NCBI GenBank assembly: GCA_965199095.1
Contig: CBDAQM010000003.1
Location: forward strand, 372,001-436,000
Length of the DNA: 64,000 nucleotides
Reading direction: 5' to 3'
Origin: LMUY01 sp965199095
Lineage (GTDB): Bacteria > Pseudomonadota > Alphaproteobacteria > Acetobacterales > Acetobacteraceae
Part shown: one piece after another, positions 43,001 through 51,696 of the stretch
Numbering within the stretch: the stretch's first letter is position 1
Layout of the letters: every line of letters begins with the position of its first letter
Program-made: the position numbers and the translations under genes
The notes under the pieces: generated by a model
What the model was told of the DNA's origin: nothing
Seen by the model: the letters and a program-made list of their open reading frames with translations, nothing else
The model's database searches: none

Positions 43001-45106
43001 GCTGACCAGGGTTTGTGTGCCGCCGCTGCTGACGACCGTGCCGGTGGCGAGGCCCCCGGCGACCTGCTCCGTGCCGCCGGCCCGCACGACCGTGCCGCTC
43101 GTGGTTCCGCTGTTATCGAGGGTGAAGGTGCCGCCGCTCAACACGAGAGAGGACACGTTGCCGCTAAACACCAAGCCGCTGCCCCCAGCCAGCAGCGTGG
43201 CCGAAGTGGCGGAGCCGTACACAGCGAGGCTCCCACCAGCACTCACCGTAATATCGTTGGCCGCGCCCTGCCTTACTTCCAGGGAGGCGCCGCTGTCGAC
43301 GACGAGGCCGTCCGCAGTTCCCCCGCTGACGATGGTCGCGTCGCCGGCCTGGACTGTCACGGCAGAGGCGCCGCCGGCGGAAAATACGTCCAGGATCCCG
43401 CCGTCGACCACCGTGCCGCTGACGCTGCCGCCATACACATCCTGGGCGGCCCCGGACAGCAAGATAGCGCCGCTGACGGTGCCTCCTGGCAGAACGTATT
43501 CAGTGGCACCCGAGCCCAGCGTGGCCGGGCCGGCGGTGGCGCCAAGGGTCGTCACGCTGGCGCCTTGCTCAAGCACCACCCCGGGGGAGATCACCGCGCC
43601 TCCCTCCGCGACCGTGCCGGTCACGTTGGAGCCCGGCAGTGCGACCAGCGCGCCGCCGCTGGACACTACCGTGCCGGACAGGGTGGCGGACGGGAGGGCG
43701 AGCAGGACGCCGCCGGGTTGGACGGTGGCGCCGATGATCGAGCCGCCATAGGACGCGATGGCCGCCGCGCCACCATCGACGGTCAAGCCACTGGCGGAGG
43801 CATCCCGGTTGACCTGTTCGAGGCCGCTGCTCCCGACGGTCCCGTTCTCGTCGGTGGCGCCCGCGCTCAGCAGCGCCATGCCGCCAGCCAGCACGGCCGT
43901 GCCGGAGGTGACGGCGTCGCTGTCCAGGACGCCGCCGGCCCTGATCTGCGTCGCGGATGCCGTCGCGCTGTCGAACAGCCTCAGCGTACCGCCATTGACG
44001 GCGGTGCCCGAGGCACTGGCGGCCGCGCCGCTGAGGATGACCTCGCCGCCGGTCTCGACGGCGGCGTTCGTGACCGATCCGGACCCGACCTGGACCAGGC
44101 CGCTTGTCAGCACGGTGGCCCCGGATAGCATGCCGCCTCGCAGGATCACCTGGCCGCTCAGGCCGGACACCCCGCTGACCACCGTGCCGCTGGCCACGCC
44201 GCCGCTGAACACCGACTGGGTGGCGCCGGCGCCGATCGCGGCGCCGGTCGCCGTGCCGCTGTTCAACACGTACTCCGTGCTGCCCGAGCCAAACGAGGCC
44301 GCCCCGGCGCTGGCGCCGAGCAGCACGACCCCGGACCCGGCCACCAGCGCGGCCAACCCGGTGGAGACGACGGTGCCGTTGTCCACCACCGGGCTTATGA
44401 CGCTACCGTTCGCGAGTTGCAGCACGACGCTGCCGCTGAGCAGCGTTGGATCGGACAGCTCGTTGCGGCCGGACAGGACCACGCCGCCACCGCTGCTGAC
44501 GACCGTGTCAACCGCCTCGCCGCTTACCAGCGTCTCCACCCCGCCGGCCTCCACGACGGTGCCTGACGCGACGCCTGGCAAAAAAGACACCCCGACCTGC
44601 TGCTCACCGCCGCTGCCGATCACTGCGCCGGTGGCGTTGTTGACCACCTGTAGGCCACCGTCGAACACAGTGGTCGAGACGCTGTCATTGGCGTTGTACT
44701 CGGTGCCGCCTGCGAACACTTGCGTGCCGGACACCGTCCCCAGATCGATCGTGCCGCCGCTGAGCACGGTGCCGATGGCCGTGCCGAAGTTCTCGATCTG
44801 CCCCGACGCCAGGACGGTGACGCCGACGAGGGTGCCGGAGAACACCGAGGCGGATCCGAACGCCTCGACCCGGCCGCCGGACACGGTGCCCCCTGACAGG
44901 TTGAGCATGGCGGCGCCGGCGGCGGACGAGCCGCTCAGCACCGGGTTGACCGCCGTGCCGCGGATCACGTTGAGCGAGCCGCCCGCCTCGACGAGGGTGT
45001 TCGTGGCGACCCCGCCCGCGGACACGGTCTCGATGTCGCCGCCGCTCAGCGTCAGGCCGGTCGTGCTCGAAGTGGCCTGGGCGCTGCCGATCTTCGTCGT
45101 GGTCAT
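40046..45106 (-). CDS. Giant AIDA-repeat adhesin with C-terminal DUF4214 domains
   Basis: 1686 residues. From ~20 to ~1240 it is an array of ~19-20-residue strand-loop-strand repeats of the AIDA kind (GTVVSSGGTQTLVSGGVADG; GGSLNVIRGTAV; ASGGEQTVLDHGTA), the passenger type glycosylated by heptosyltransferases. A Ser/Thr/Gly tract near 1290-1385 repeats SSGTT/SSGST units. From ~1445 come DUF4214 modules (NEAFLARVYQGLFGGVPDPG; FVTTLFQGFLGRAPSAADLG; NYVTNLYQQGLGRAPSAAEL-like), common in large type I-secreted proteins. There is no Sec signal and no autotransporter barrel, so type I secretion is more likely than autotransport. ATG 45106 with GAGG upstream overlaps the heptosyltransferase stop. Confidence 0.88.
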   Translation of the reverse strand: MTTTKIGSAQATSSTTGLTLSGGDIETVSAGGVATNTLVEAGGSLNVIRGTAVNPVLSGSSAAGAAMLNLSGGTVSGGRVEAFGSASVFSGTLVGVTVLASGQIENFGTAIGTVLSGGTIDLGTVSGTQVFAGGTEYNANDSVSTTVFDGGLQVVNNATGAVIGSGGEQQVGVSFLPGVASGTVVEAGGVETLVSGEAVDTVVSSGGGVVLSGRNELSDPTLLSGSVVLQLANGSVISPVVDNGTVVSTGLAALVAGSGVVLLGASAGAASFGSGSTEYVLNSGTATGAAIGAGATQSVFSGGVASGTVVSGVSGLSGQVILRGGMLSGATVLTSGLVQVGSGSVTNAAVETGGEVILSGAAASASGTAVNGGTLRLFDSATASATQIRAGGVLDSDAVTSGTAVLAGGMALLSAGATDENGTVGSSGLEQVNRDASASGLTVDGGAAAIASYGGSIIGATVQPGGVLLALPSATLSGTVVSSGGALVALPGSNVTGTVAEGGAVISPGVVLEQGASVTTLGATAGPATLGSGATEYVLPGGTVSGAILLSGAAQDVYGGSVSGTVVDGGILDVFSAGGASAVTVQAGDATIVSGGTADGLVVDSGASLEVRQGAANDITVSAGGSLAVYGSATSATLLAGGSGLVFSGNVSSLVLSGGTFTLDNSGTTSGTVVRAGGTEQVAGGLATGTVVSSGGTQTLVSGGVADGTVISAGGQQIAYEGSTVDTQVLSGGLQTVDQGATATATLVGAGGIVSVFSGTVEAATVQSGGALIVDGGGLLSGTTLLPGATLNLRDGFIPMTGYAGSAVGTVINSGAVEVVSSGFLATDTTVDSGGLLLLLDGTASGTVLSGGIAVSTGVVDFIPGTGYVVVGPSQSGAVIGSGATQYVLSGGLATGTVLASGGEQTVLDHGTAAGTVVYAGGFADVESGGAAVSGSVQAGGLFGVFSGGVASATQVSSGGALGAIFDGTLSGSVVSSGGFAGLLFSPDAVAENTTVLGGGALGVVGGVSDNAVATSGGIVGLFAGSASGTLLENGSLLAVEPGTVQAGTVNVGGTVATTGVVIYHLFSGFDYDPTSAVDPQIDGGSQALVLPGGVISGGSVSGGFPFFGVNSGDAVFPSEVAVLSGGTDVGTTFGSGTEIDNAGSAAGLLIEAGATDTIDGTENGSVIAAGGVQIVESGGTSFGANIGSGAIQYLFSGGVGNGTALQNGAEIDLLSIALPVSATVSVNASNVLTVRGGGTEVYTQQLTGDYTGFTFAASSDSVLTAMDNSPSTGSGTLITASGPPGANLPLSGLTGSGTTGSAGTTSSGSAGSGTTSPVTTSSGSTSSGSTSSGSTSSGTTSSGTTSSGTTSSGLINSGTTNSGITVISSAPSGVVGSGTAGSGSTGSGTVAQATPATKEYALPPPVNGVATVDLSSLDVATLLGQGYNLQFISGTEEVQLLDGALSTGPDTNEAFLARVYQGLFGGVPDPGGISVADQSLLSGASQAQVADDFLLTPAGQAQFASLSPTQFVTTLFQGFLGRAPSAADLGNYTALLTGGTTRGTVLAGIANSTEAKAYLAPSTAHVYVEQPAAELVYQTYEAAFGADPDVAGAQFSTAELQGNGLTLIQLAQQVVMTPQFVAAHAGQSNADYVTNLYQQGLGRAPSAAELGADVNGLNNGAYSRALVLTQVAASSEAAAHLTRQL

Positions 45107-46464
45107 GTCGTTACCTCGTTCGCGGGCCGGTCGGGAGCGGCATCGGGGAAGCCGGGGACCCGGCGGATGGCGGCGACCACCTGCTGGGTGGTGATCAGGC
45201 GGGTGCATTCGAACTGCCGTGGCGTGTCCGCGTGCCGTGGGCACCAGAGATAGTCGTGATGGTCGAACCGGTGGCGCACGTCGTTCCAGCAGGAATTGCA
45301 GGCGTGCCAGTTGATGACCCGGTAGGGCGTCGTGAACTCGTTGGTCGGGTGGGTGAAGCCGCTGATCAGCACCACCGGGCAGCCTGCCGCCCAGGCGAGC
45401 CAGGACAGGCCGCTGGACAATCCGATGAACAACCGGGCGTGGCGCAGCCAGCGGGCGCGTTCGGCAAGCGGCCGGTCCCCCGTCTCGTCCTGCACGCCGT
45501 GCGGAATCTGGTTCCACACCAGCCCGGCGCCGTGCACCGGCTTCTGGTCGATGCAGACCACGCGGTAGCCGGCCGCCTTGAGGAAGGCCACGACCTCCCG
45601 CCAGCCATGCGGGTTGGCCCAGTGCTTGGCATGGGTGCTGGCCTGGACGGCGATGCAGACGTAGGGTTCGGGGATCGGCGGACCGGGGTCGGGGAAGGCG
45701 ATGCGCGGCGCCTGCTCCGCCGGGTCGACGCCCAGGATGTAGCCGGCGGTGCGGTGCAGCCCGACCTGGCGGAAATCGGTGGGCTGCCAGACGTTCTCCG
45801 CGTCGTCGAAGAACAGGCCCAGCGAGTAGGTGGCGTAGAAGCTCTCGGCGAGTCCACGTTCGACCAGCTCCTCGTGGGTGACGAGGCGGATATGCGGGTA
45901 GGCGTCACGCAACAGCGGGATGATCAGGCCGGACAGCGCACAGGTCAGGCGGCAGCCATGCAGCTCGGCCAAGCGAGCGGCGTAGGGGAACCAGGCCAGG
46001 ATGTCGCCCAGCGTCCCGACTGGGAACTGGATCAGCACCTCGCGGCCGCGCGCGTCGTAGTCGTGGGTCAGCACCGTCTCATCGCCCTGCCAGACTTCGA
46101 TCCGGAACCGCACGAACCAGCGCTTGGCGCTGCGCACCGCGGCGCCGCGGTTTTCGCTGTGGAACAGCATGTTGCCGGTGTCACGGTCGTGCAGGCGCAC
46201 GCGCCAGCCCGCGTCGCCCTCGGGGACGGGAGGCAGCACGACACGGGCGCCCATGTTGAAGTCGAAGCGCACCCCGCGCGGGCCGGCCTGGGTCGGCTGT
46301 TCGGCGCCGGGCGGGTAGGCGGACTTGGCGGCGGCCTGCTGCACGCTCGCGCCATGCGACGACGCCGGTTGAACCTGCGCGGGGTCGTGCTTGCGCGATG
46401 GCGCGAACGTCGTTCCGTCCATCAGGTGCGGGACCTTGCCCGCGGCCGAGACCGAACGCGACAC
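45103..46464 (-). CDS. Autotransporter strand-loop-strand O-heptosyltransferase (TibC/AAH-like)
   Basis: Up to 453 residues. Family motifs are strong: GVRFDFNMGARVVLPPVPEG, VLIQFPVGTLGDILAWFPYA, WQPTDFRQVGLHRTAGYILG, YVCIAVQASTHAKHWANPHG, GYRVVCIDQK, HARLFIGLSSGLSWLAWAAG, CPVVLISGFTHPTNEFTTPY. The iron-binding cysteine set of TibC is visible as CNSCW, LWCPRH and FECT. TibC/AAH enzymes add ADP-heptose-derived heptose to serines of AIDA repeats in the cytosol, making dodecameric complexes. The substrate is surely the AIDA-repeat adhesin encoded immediately downstream (ATGA overlap). The first ~60 residues are extra; GTG 46464 and ATG 46422 are both possible starts. Confidence 0.92.
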   Translation of the reverse strand: MSRSVSAAGKVPHLMDGTTFAPSRKHDPAQVQPASSHGASVQQAAAKSAYPPGAEQPTQAGPRGVRFDFNMGARVVLPPVPEGDAGWRVRLHDRDTGNMLFHSENRGAAVRSAKRWFVRFRIEVWQGDETVLTHDYDARGREVLIQFPVGTLGDILAWFPYAARLAELHGCRLTCALSGLIIPLLRDAYPHIRLVTHEELVERGLAESFYATYSLGLFFDDAENVWQPTDFRQVGLHRTAGYILGVDPAEQAPRIAFPDPGPPIPEPYVCIAVQASTHAKHWANPHGWREVVAFLKAAGYRVVCIDQKPVHGAGLVWNQIPHGVQDETGDRPLAERARWLRHARLFIGLSSGLSWLAWAAGCPVVLISGFTHPTNEFTTPYRVINWHACNSCWNDVRHRFDHHDYLWCPRHADTPRQFECTRLITTQQVVAAIRRVPGFPDAAPDRPANEVTT

Positions 46465-46691
46465 GAAACAACACCGGATCGAGGAGAGGCCAAGCGTCTT
46501 TCAGGCACGGCTAAAGTTCCGATTTGATTTTCAGCCAAAACCGTCTAGCGGGAGCAGCACGCAGGCGCGTCATTCAAATGCATGAGCACCGGCGATAAAC
46601 CGTTCGTGGCAGCAAAACCAAGGAAGGTGACGAAAGCGCTGGCAGCGTGCAGGATGCGGGAGATATCACCGCGTGACGAAAGGCCGGTAGC

Positions 46692-47609
46692 GTGGCTCAG
46701 GAGTCTCCCGTCCCGTTCGGATACGACCATATGCACGACGCGCTCGCGGCGTTGCGCACCAAGCGGCTCTTTTTCATCGGCGGCGCGCCCAAATCCGGCA
46801 CGACCTGGCTGCAATTGCTGCTCGACGCCCACCCCGAGATCAGCTGCCGCGGCGAAGGCCACATGGTGAACCATCTCGGCCCGCTGCTGGTGAATGCGAC
46901 GAACGCGCACAACGCCTTCGTGGCCGGCAAGAACGCCAGCCTGTTCCCTGGCCTGCCCGGGCATCCGCTGCTGACCGAAGCGGACCTGCTCTATCTCTTG
47001 GGCTCGACGATCGGCCTCATGCTGCTGCGACCGGAAAAAGCCGCGCGTGCCCTGGTCGTCGGCGAGAAGACGCCGAACAACATCACGCATTTTTCCCTGC
47101 TGCACCGCCTGTTCCCCAATGCGGTGCTCGTGCACCTGGTGCGGGACGGGCGGGACTGTGCGACGTCTGCCTGGTTCCATCGGTTGAGGCTGAATCCGGC
47201 CGAGCTGTCGGCAGCCTACAGCTCGATGGCGGAATACCTGCCGCACGCGGCGGAAGCCTGGATCCAGGTGGTCCAGACCGGTCTCGACTTCGCCGCCACC
47301 CACCCGCAAAGCTGTGTAACGATCCGCTACGAGGACTTGAGCCGCGCGCCCGAGGCGACACTGGGTACGCTGTTGAGCGTGCTTGGCGCATCCACGCAAG
47401 ATGACGTCATCCGCACCTGCTGTGCCGCCGCAGAGTTCCGCGCCCTGAGTGGCGGTCGCCGGCCCGGCGAGGAGGATAGGATGTCGTTCTTCCGACAAGG
47501 CACAGTCGGCAATTGGCACCAGCACTTCGACCAGGCCTCGGACGCGATCTTTCAAGCGAAGGCTGGGGTTTGGCTTTCCCGACTTGGTTATTTAGCTGCG
47601 CGCCATTAG
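46692..47609 (+). CDS. PAPS-dependent sulfotransferase family protein
   Basis: 305 residues. The 5'-phosphosulfate loop FIGGAPKSGTTWLQLLLDAH and the 3'-phosphate motif LVHLVRDGRDCATSAW are intact, plus EKTPNNITHFSLLHRLFPNA, YEDLSRAPEATLGTLLSVLG and RQGTVGNWHQHF. Enzymes of this family move sulfate from PAPS to hydroxyls or amines of glycans, lipids or proteins. It is divergent from the heptosyltransferase, so decoration of surface structures is plausible. GTG 46692 follows GAAAGG; ATG 46731 is an alternative start. Confidence 0.88.
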   Translation: MAQESPVPFGYDHMHDALAALRTKRLFFIGGAPKSGTTWLQLLLDAHPEISCRGEGHMVNHLGPLLVNATNAHNAFVAGKNASLFPGLPGHPLLTEADLLYLLGSTIGLMLLRPEKAARALVVGEKTPNNITHFSLLHRLFPNAVLVHLVRDGRDCATSAWFHRLRLNPAELSAAYSSMAEYLPHAAEAWIQVVQTGLDFAATHPQSCVTIRYEDLSRAPEATLGTLLSVLGASTQDDVIRTCCAAAEFRALSGGRRPGEEDRMSFFRQGTVGNWHQHFDQASDAIFQAKAGVWLSRLGYLAARH

Positions 47610-47707
47610 AGCGTCTTCAGGTAGACTGGAAACAGCCGCGATCTTGGATGTAATTGGCGCGTTCGCTTGGTGCAGAGGCACGGGTCCGACAGTAAGGAAC
47701 AAACCGA

Positions 47708-47935
47708 ATGTCTCGCCTTCCTTCAAGCACCGGAATTACCCTTGGCCGGAAGGCGGCCCAGACGCCGCTGAACACCCAGCAGATTGTCGGGTTCTGGGCG
47801 GCCTGGTTCGGATGGATGCTGGACGGCATGGACTTCGTCATCTACGCCGCCGGCAAAAATGATATCAGACGGACTGAGGACCACTCACGGCGCAAGGCTT
47901 TCAGTCACGCATGCGACCAAAGAACAGGCACTTAA
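47708..47935 (+). pseudogene. Truncated MFS transporter, first membrane helix only
   Basis: A real-looking start (TAAGGA then ATG at 47708) opens a frame whose residues 20-48, NTQQIVGFWAAWFGWMLDGM followed by DFVIYA, match the N-terminal end of metabolite:H+ symporters of the major facilitator superfamily. After AGKNDIRR the frame is unrelated and stops at 47935, just before phzF. About 380 residues are missing, so this is a deletion remnant. Confidence 0.65.
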
Positions 47936-48838
47936 ATGCAGCGCCGCTACGCAACTACGGACGTGTTCACCGCCGAGCCCCTGACCGGCAATCCCGTCGC
48001 GGTCGTGCTCGACGCCATGGGGTTGACCGCGGCGCAGATGCAGAGCCTTGCCCCTGAGTTCAACTACATCGAGACAACTTTCGTCCTGCCCCCAGTCGAC
48101 TCCCGGCACACTGCGCAAGTGCGCATCTTCACGCCCGACCGCGAGGTGCCCTTTGCAGGCCATCCAAACATCGGTACTGCCTTCCTGCTCGCCCGGGAGC
48201 GGATCATGGCCGGTGGTGCGGCCCCCGAGCGTTTCGTCTTCGAGGAAGTTGCAGGCCTGGTTCCAGTTGAGCTTTTATACGAGCGCAGCGTCGTCGTCGG
48301 GGCCGACCTCCTCTCGCCGCAGCCCCTGCTGCGATACGCGAAGATCGATGCGGAACGGGCGGGGGCTTGTCTCGGCCTAGCGGCCGAGGACGTACGAACG
48401 GACGCTCACGCGCCGCAAGTGGTTTCGGTAGGGCTGCCTTTCCTGGTCCTCGAACTTGCGTCGCGCGAAGCACTACGACGGGCACGGCCCGACCGGCACG
48501 CTTACGACAGCCTTTTCCCGCTCGATGGCGCGCGCTCCATCTACGCCTACACTCGCGATGGCGGAGAGGACGGAGCGGGGCATGGCTATGACCTGCACTC
48601 GCGCATGTTCACCTGGCGCCTGGTCGAGGATCCCGCCACCGGCAGCGCCACTGCGGCAGTCACGGCACTTCTCGCGGAACTACGCGGCTCGGAGGTGCAG
48701 CTTCGCGTGCGCCAGGGCGAGGATATGGGGCGCCCGAGCACGCTGCTGACGCGCAGCGTCGCCGAGAACGGGTTGATCAAGGCGCGTGTCGGCGGACGAT
48801 GCGCCGCCATATTCAGCGGCACGTTTGATTTGTTCTAA
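47936..48838 (+). CDS. PhzF family epimerase/isomerase
   Basis: 300 residues, the normal length for the family. Motifs: YATTDVFTAEPLTGNPVAVV, catalytic Glu in FNYIETTFVLP, REVPFAGHPNIGTAFLLA, RMFTWRLVEDPATGSATAAV and RVGGRCAAIFSGTF. PhzF itself isomerises trans-2,3-dihydro-3-hydroxyanthranilate; most relatives have unknown substrates and no phenazine genes are nearby. It directly follows the truncated MFS frame, so it may formerly have been co-transcribed with a transporter. Confidence 0.9.
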   Translation: MQRRYATTDVFTAEPLTGNPVAVVLDAMGLTAAQMQSLAPEFNYIETTFVLPPVDSRHTAQVRIFTPDREVPFAGHPNIGTAFLLARERIMAGGAAPERFVFEEVAGLVPVELLYERSVVVGADLLSPQPLLRYAKIDAERAGACLGLAAEDVRTDAHAPQVVSVGLPFLVLELASREALRRARPDRHAYDSLFPLDGARSIYAYTRDGGEDGAGHGYDLHSRMFTWRLVEDPATGSATAAVTALLAELRGSEVQLRVRQGEDMGRPSTLLTRSVAENGLIKARVGGRCAAIFSGTFDLF

Positions 48839-48849
48839 AGCCTGATCGT

Positions 48850-49000
48850 TTCAGGTTGACCTGCAACGGCCCTCTCCCTCTGACCGTCAGCGGGAGAGGG
48901 TTGGACGGAACTGGGAGGGCCAAATGCACGGTCTCGCGCATCGGACCCTCACCCCGGCCGTCCCCAGGGGGAGAGGGAGAAGCTCTGCCGTCAACCTGAA
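48850..49000. repeat. MITE- or REP-like element with terminal inverted repeats
   Basis: A 151-base segment bounded by perfect 11-base inverted repeats TTCAGGTTGAC (48850-48860) and GTCAACCTGAA (48990-49000). Inside are a CCCTCTCCC/GGGAGAGGG hairpin (48870-48900), GGACCCTCACCCCGGCCGTC and a second GGGGGAGAGGG. It lies between phzF and the SDR gene and has no coding content. The hairpin could also terminate the phzF transcript. Confidence 0.6.
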
Positions 49001-49210
49001 TGCGACGCCCGCACCGTGCATCTCTGTCCCACGGCCTGCCCCGGATCGAAACGAACTCGTCACCCGCCGTCGGCGCGCGGGCGGCCAGCGCCCACGCGAC
49101 CGCTGATGGGTTTGTTCCTGCGACCGAGCTTTGTCTGTATTCTGGCGCCGATTGTACCCTTCGGCCGGGCTGCTTGGATACAGCCTCACAACAATGATGT
49201 ATCGTTAGCA

Positions 49211-50098
49211 ATGTCAATCCAAACAGAGCCTCCTCGTCAGGAGATCGTCGTGGTGACTGGTGCTTCAACCGGCATCGGCGCGGCCACCGCCCGCGAGCTT
49301 GCCAGGCGTGGCTTCCACGTCCTCGCCGGCGTGCGCCGAGGCATCGACGCCGACAGGCTGCGGGCCACGAATCTCGAGCCGGTCATGCTCGACATCACCA
49401 ACGAGGCCGAGGTCGCCGCGCTCGTGAAGCACCTAACCGACGATCCGGAGCGACGCCCCCTTCGCGCCCTCATCAACAATGCAGGCATCGGGGTCAATGC
49501 GCCCGTAGAAGCGCTGTCGCTCTCCGAGTGGCGCCGGCTGTTCGATGTCAACCTCTTCGGGCATATCGCAATGATTCAGGCGCTGTTGCCCGCACTCATC
49601 GAGAGCCTCGGGGCCGTCGTCAATATCTCCTCGGTCGGCGGCAAGGTGGCGATGGCGACCTACGGACCCTACGCAGGCTCGAAATTCGCTCTCGAAGCGG
49701 TCAGCGATTCGTTGCGCCGAGAGGTTGAGCCGCTCGGAGTGAAGGTGATCGTTGTCGAACCGGGCGCAGTCACGACCGACATGCTTGGCGGGGTTGCTGT
49801 CACCGGCGAGCGAATCGCCCGTGGCATGACCACCGCGCAGCGTGGCCGCTACGCTGCGCTCATGCATGCGGTCATCTCGCAAGCCCAGGCGGCTTTCCCC
49901 AAGGGGGTGGCTGCTGAGCAAGTAGGTCGTGTCATCGCGGACGCCATCACCAGCAAGCAGCCCCATACCCGCTACACGGTCGGCCGCGACGCGGCGATGA
50001 TCGTGCGTCTCGCCAGGTTCCTCCCAGATCGAGTGCTCGACGCCCTTCTTGCCCACAGCCTTAAGGCGCATGCCCCCAAAGCTCTTCCACGGCCGTGA
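49211..50098 (+). CDS. Short-chain dehydrogenase/reductase (SDR)
   Basis: 295 residues. Classical SDR features: NAD(P) motif VVTGASTGIGAATARELARR, acidic or adenine-side LDITNEAE, LINNAGIG, catalytic Ser in VNISSVGG and YxxxK in YGPYAGSKFALEAVSDS, then VIVVEPGAVTTDML. A C-terminal ~90-residue helical extension (IVRLARFLPDRVLDALLAHS) is typical of the subgroup acting on hydrophobic substrates. ATG 49211 is chosen because the domain starts 12 residues later; the ribosome binding site is weak. Confidence 0.93.
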   Translation: MSIQTEPPRQEIVVVTGASTGIGAATARELARRGFHVLAGVRRGIDADRLRATNLEPVMLDITNEAEVAALVKHLTDDPERRPLRALINNAGIGVNAPVEALSLSEWRRLFDVNLFGHIAMIQALLPALIESLGAVVNISSVGGKVAMATYGPYAGSKFALEAVSDSLRREVEPLGVKVIVVEPGAVTTDMLGGVAVTGERIARGMTTAQRGRYAALMHAVISQAQAAFPKGVAAEQVGRVIADAITSKQPHTRYTVGRDAAMIVRLARFLPDRVLDALLAHSLKAHAPKALPRP

Positions 50099-50610
50099 GC
50101 GCGCAGCGTCCGGCGCCCCTGGCTCAGTCCAGTGGAGCGGACAGCATGCTCCCGCTTGCGGATGCTTGGCGCGCAATCTCGAACCCGTCATCCTCCGTGA
50201 GTAGCGCCAATGCGGGAGCGTCTATCCTGACGGGAAACCGCTTCGCTGCATGTGACAGAGGCTAGCAGAAGGATCGTGCCATCGCCCAAGAACCAAGTGC
50301 GATGCTGACCAGTCCACTCTATCCGAAACCGGGACGAGCTGCCTCGTCTAGGCGATGCTAGCCACCCCGCGAAGCCGAGGGCCAGGCCGAAAACCCGCCA
50401 CTTGTGAAACGGCTTGCTAGGACGGCTTCATAGCCAGGATGCGGGACAGGTCGACAGACCGTTGCGAGAGCGGCGCAGCCGCTACCATGACGTCCACTAG
50501 GATTTGGCATTCGGCTCTGCCGGTCGCCAAAACCTCACGGAACGAGGCAATGCGCGACATGGACCCTGCTTGGTCCTTGGCCATAGGAGCCGTTCTTTGC
50601 AAACGCTGCA
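50099..50610. other. Gap without a recognisable gene
   Basis: About 510 bases between the convergent SDR and ilvE genes. Frames on either strand at 50417-50639 lack family resemblance and a ribosome binding site. There is no clear tRNA, terminator or insertion-sequence end; the segment may be debris. Confidence 0.5.
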
Positions 50611-51696
50611 TTAGTCCTGCCGCTGCTTGGGAACTGTAGCGATCCAGGCGTGCGGATCGTTGGTCGTCCCGTATTGGATCGCGGTGATCGCGTCATGCAG
50701 CCGCTGCGTCAGCCCGCCGATGGCGCCGCCGTTGATGGTCATGCGGTGGTCGCCGTAGCCGAGTTCGCCGACCGGCGAGATGACGGCGGCGGTGCCGGTG
50801 CCCCACATCTCCACCAGCTTGCCCTGCCGGTGTGCCTCAACGACCTCATGGATGGAGATCGCGCGCTGTTCCGCCGGCACGCCCCAATCCCGCAGCAATT
50901 GCAGGACGGAGTCGCGGGTGACGCCTTCCAGGATGGTCCCATTGGTCAGCGGCGGGGTCACCACGGTGTCGCCGAGCCGCAGCATGATGTTCATCGTCCC
51001 CACCTCGTCGAGGAACTCCCGCTGGCGGCCGTCCAGCCACAAGACCTGGGTGTAGCCCTGCTTCTCCGCCTCGCGCGCCGCATACAGGCTGGCGGCGTAG
51101 TTGCCCGCGGTCTTGGCCGCGCCGAGTCCCCCCGGCACCGCGCGCACATGCTGGTCCGTGGCGAGGATCTTTACCGGGTTGAGCCCCTCCCTGTAGTAGG
51201 CCCCGACCGGGCTGAGGATGACGTAATAGAGGTAGCTGTGGGACGGGTGGACCCCGAGGAAGGTCTCCGTGGCAATGACCGTCGGGCGGATGTAGAGCGC
51301 CGTGCCGCGCTTGGACGGCACCCAATCCTGGTCCAGCCCGACCAGCGCCTTGAACGATTGCTCCACCAGCGCCGGGTCCAAGGGCGGGATGCAGAGCAGG
51401 TCGCAGGACCGGTTCAGCCGCGCGGCGTGCTTGTCGCCCCGGAAGATGCGGACCTGGCCGTCTGCGCCGCGGAAGGCCTTCAGCCCGTCGAACACCGCCT
51501 GCGCGTAGTGCAGCACGCAACACGCCGGGTCCATGGTGAACGGCGCGTAGGGAACGATCCGCGGGTCGTGCCAACCCAGGTCCTGGTCGTACTCCATCAT
51601 GAACATGTGGTCGGTGAACTCCTCGCCGAAGCGGAGGCTGTCATCCGCCGGGCGGGGCTTGGGCTGGGTGGTCCGCGTCACCGGGAAGCTGTGCAT
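50611..51696 (-). CDS. ilvE: Branched-chain amino acid aminotransferase
   Basis: 361 residues, the long (eukaryotic-like) class of BCAT. PLP enzyme of fold type IV that interconverts leucine, isoleucine or valine with their 2-oxo acids. Motifs: GWHDPRIVPYAPFTMDPACC, LHYAQAVFDGLKAFRG, RPTVIATETFLGVHPSHSYL, catalytic Lys in VPGGLGAAKTAGNYAASLYA, QVLWLDGRQREFLDEVGTMN, GVTRDSVLQL and EMWGTGTAAVISPVGEL. ATG 51696 follows TTGGAGA; a TTG four codons upstream is not needed. Confidence 0.96.
   Translation of the reverse strand: MHSFPVTRTTQPKPRPADDSLRFGEEFTDHMFMMEYDQDLGWHDPRIVPYAPFTMDPACCVLHYAQAVFDGLKAFRGADGQVRIFRGDKHAARLNRSCDLLCIPPLDPALVEQSFKALVGLDQDWVPSKRGTALYIRPTVIATETFLGVHPSHSYLYYVILSPVGAYYREGLNPVKILATDQHVRAVPGGLGAAKTAGNYAASLYAAREAEKQGYTQVLWLDGRQREFLDEVGTMNIMLRLGDTVVTPPLTNGTILEGVTRDSVLQLLRDWGVPAEQRAISIHEVVEAHRQGKLVEMWGTGTAAVISPVGELGYGDHRMTINGGAIGGLTQRLHDAITAIQYGTTNDPHAWIATVPKQRQD

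Noticed and set aside
40046..45106. Repetitive DNA that could look like a CRISPR array or tandem satellite
   Set aside because: The periodicity is coding (AIDA repeats with diverged codons), spacers are not unique, and no cas genes are present.
50417..50611. Short minus-strand frame upstream of the SDR/ilvE gap (64 residues)
   Set aside because: No ribosome binding site, no family resemblance, and overlapping frames on the other strand are equally open.
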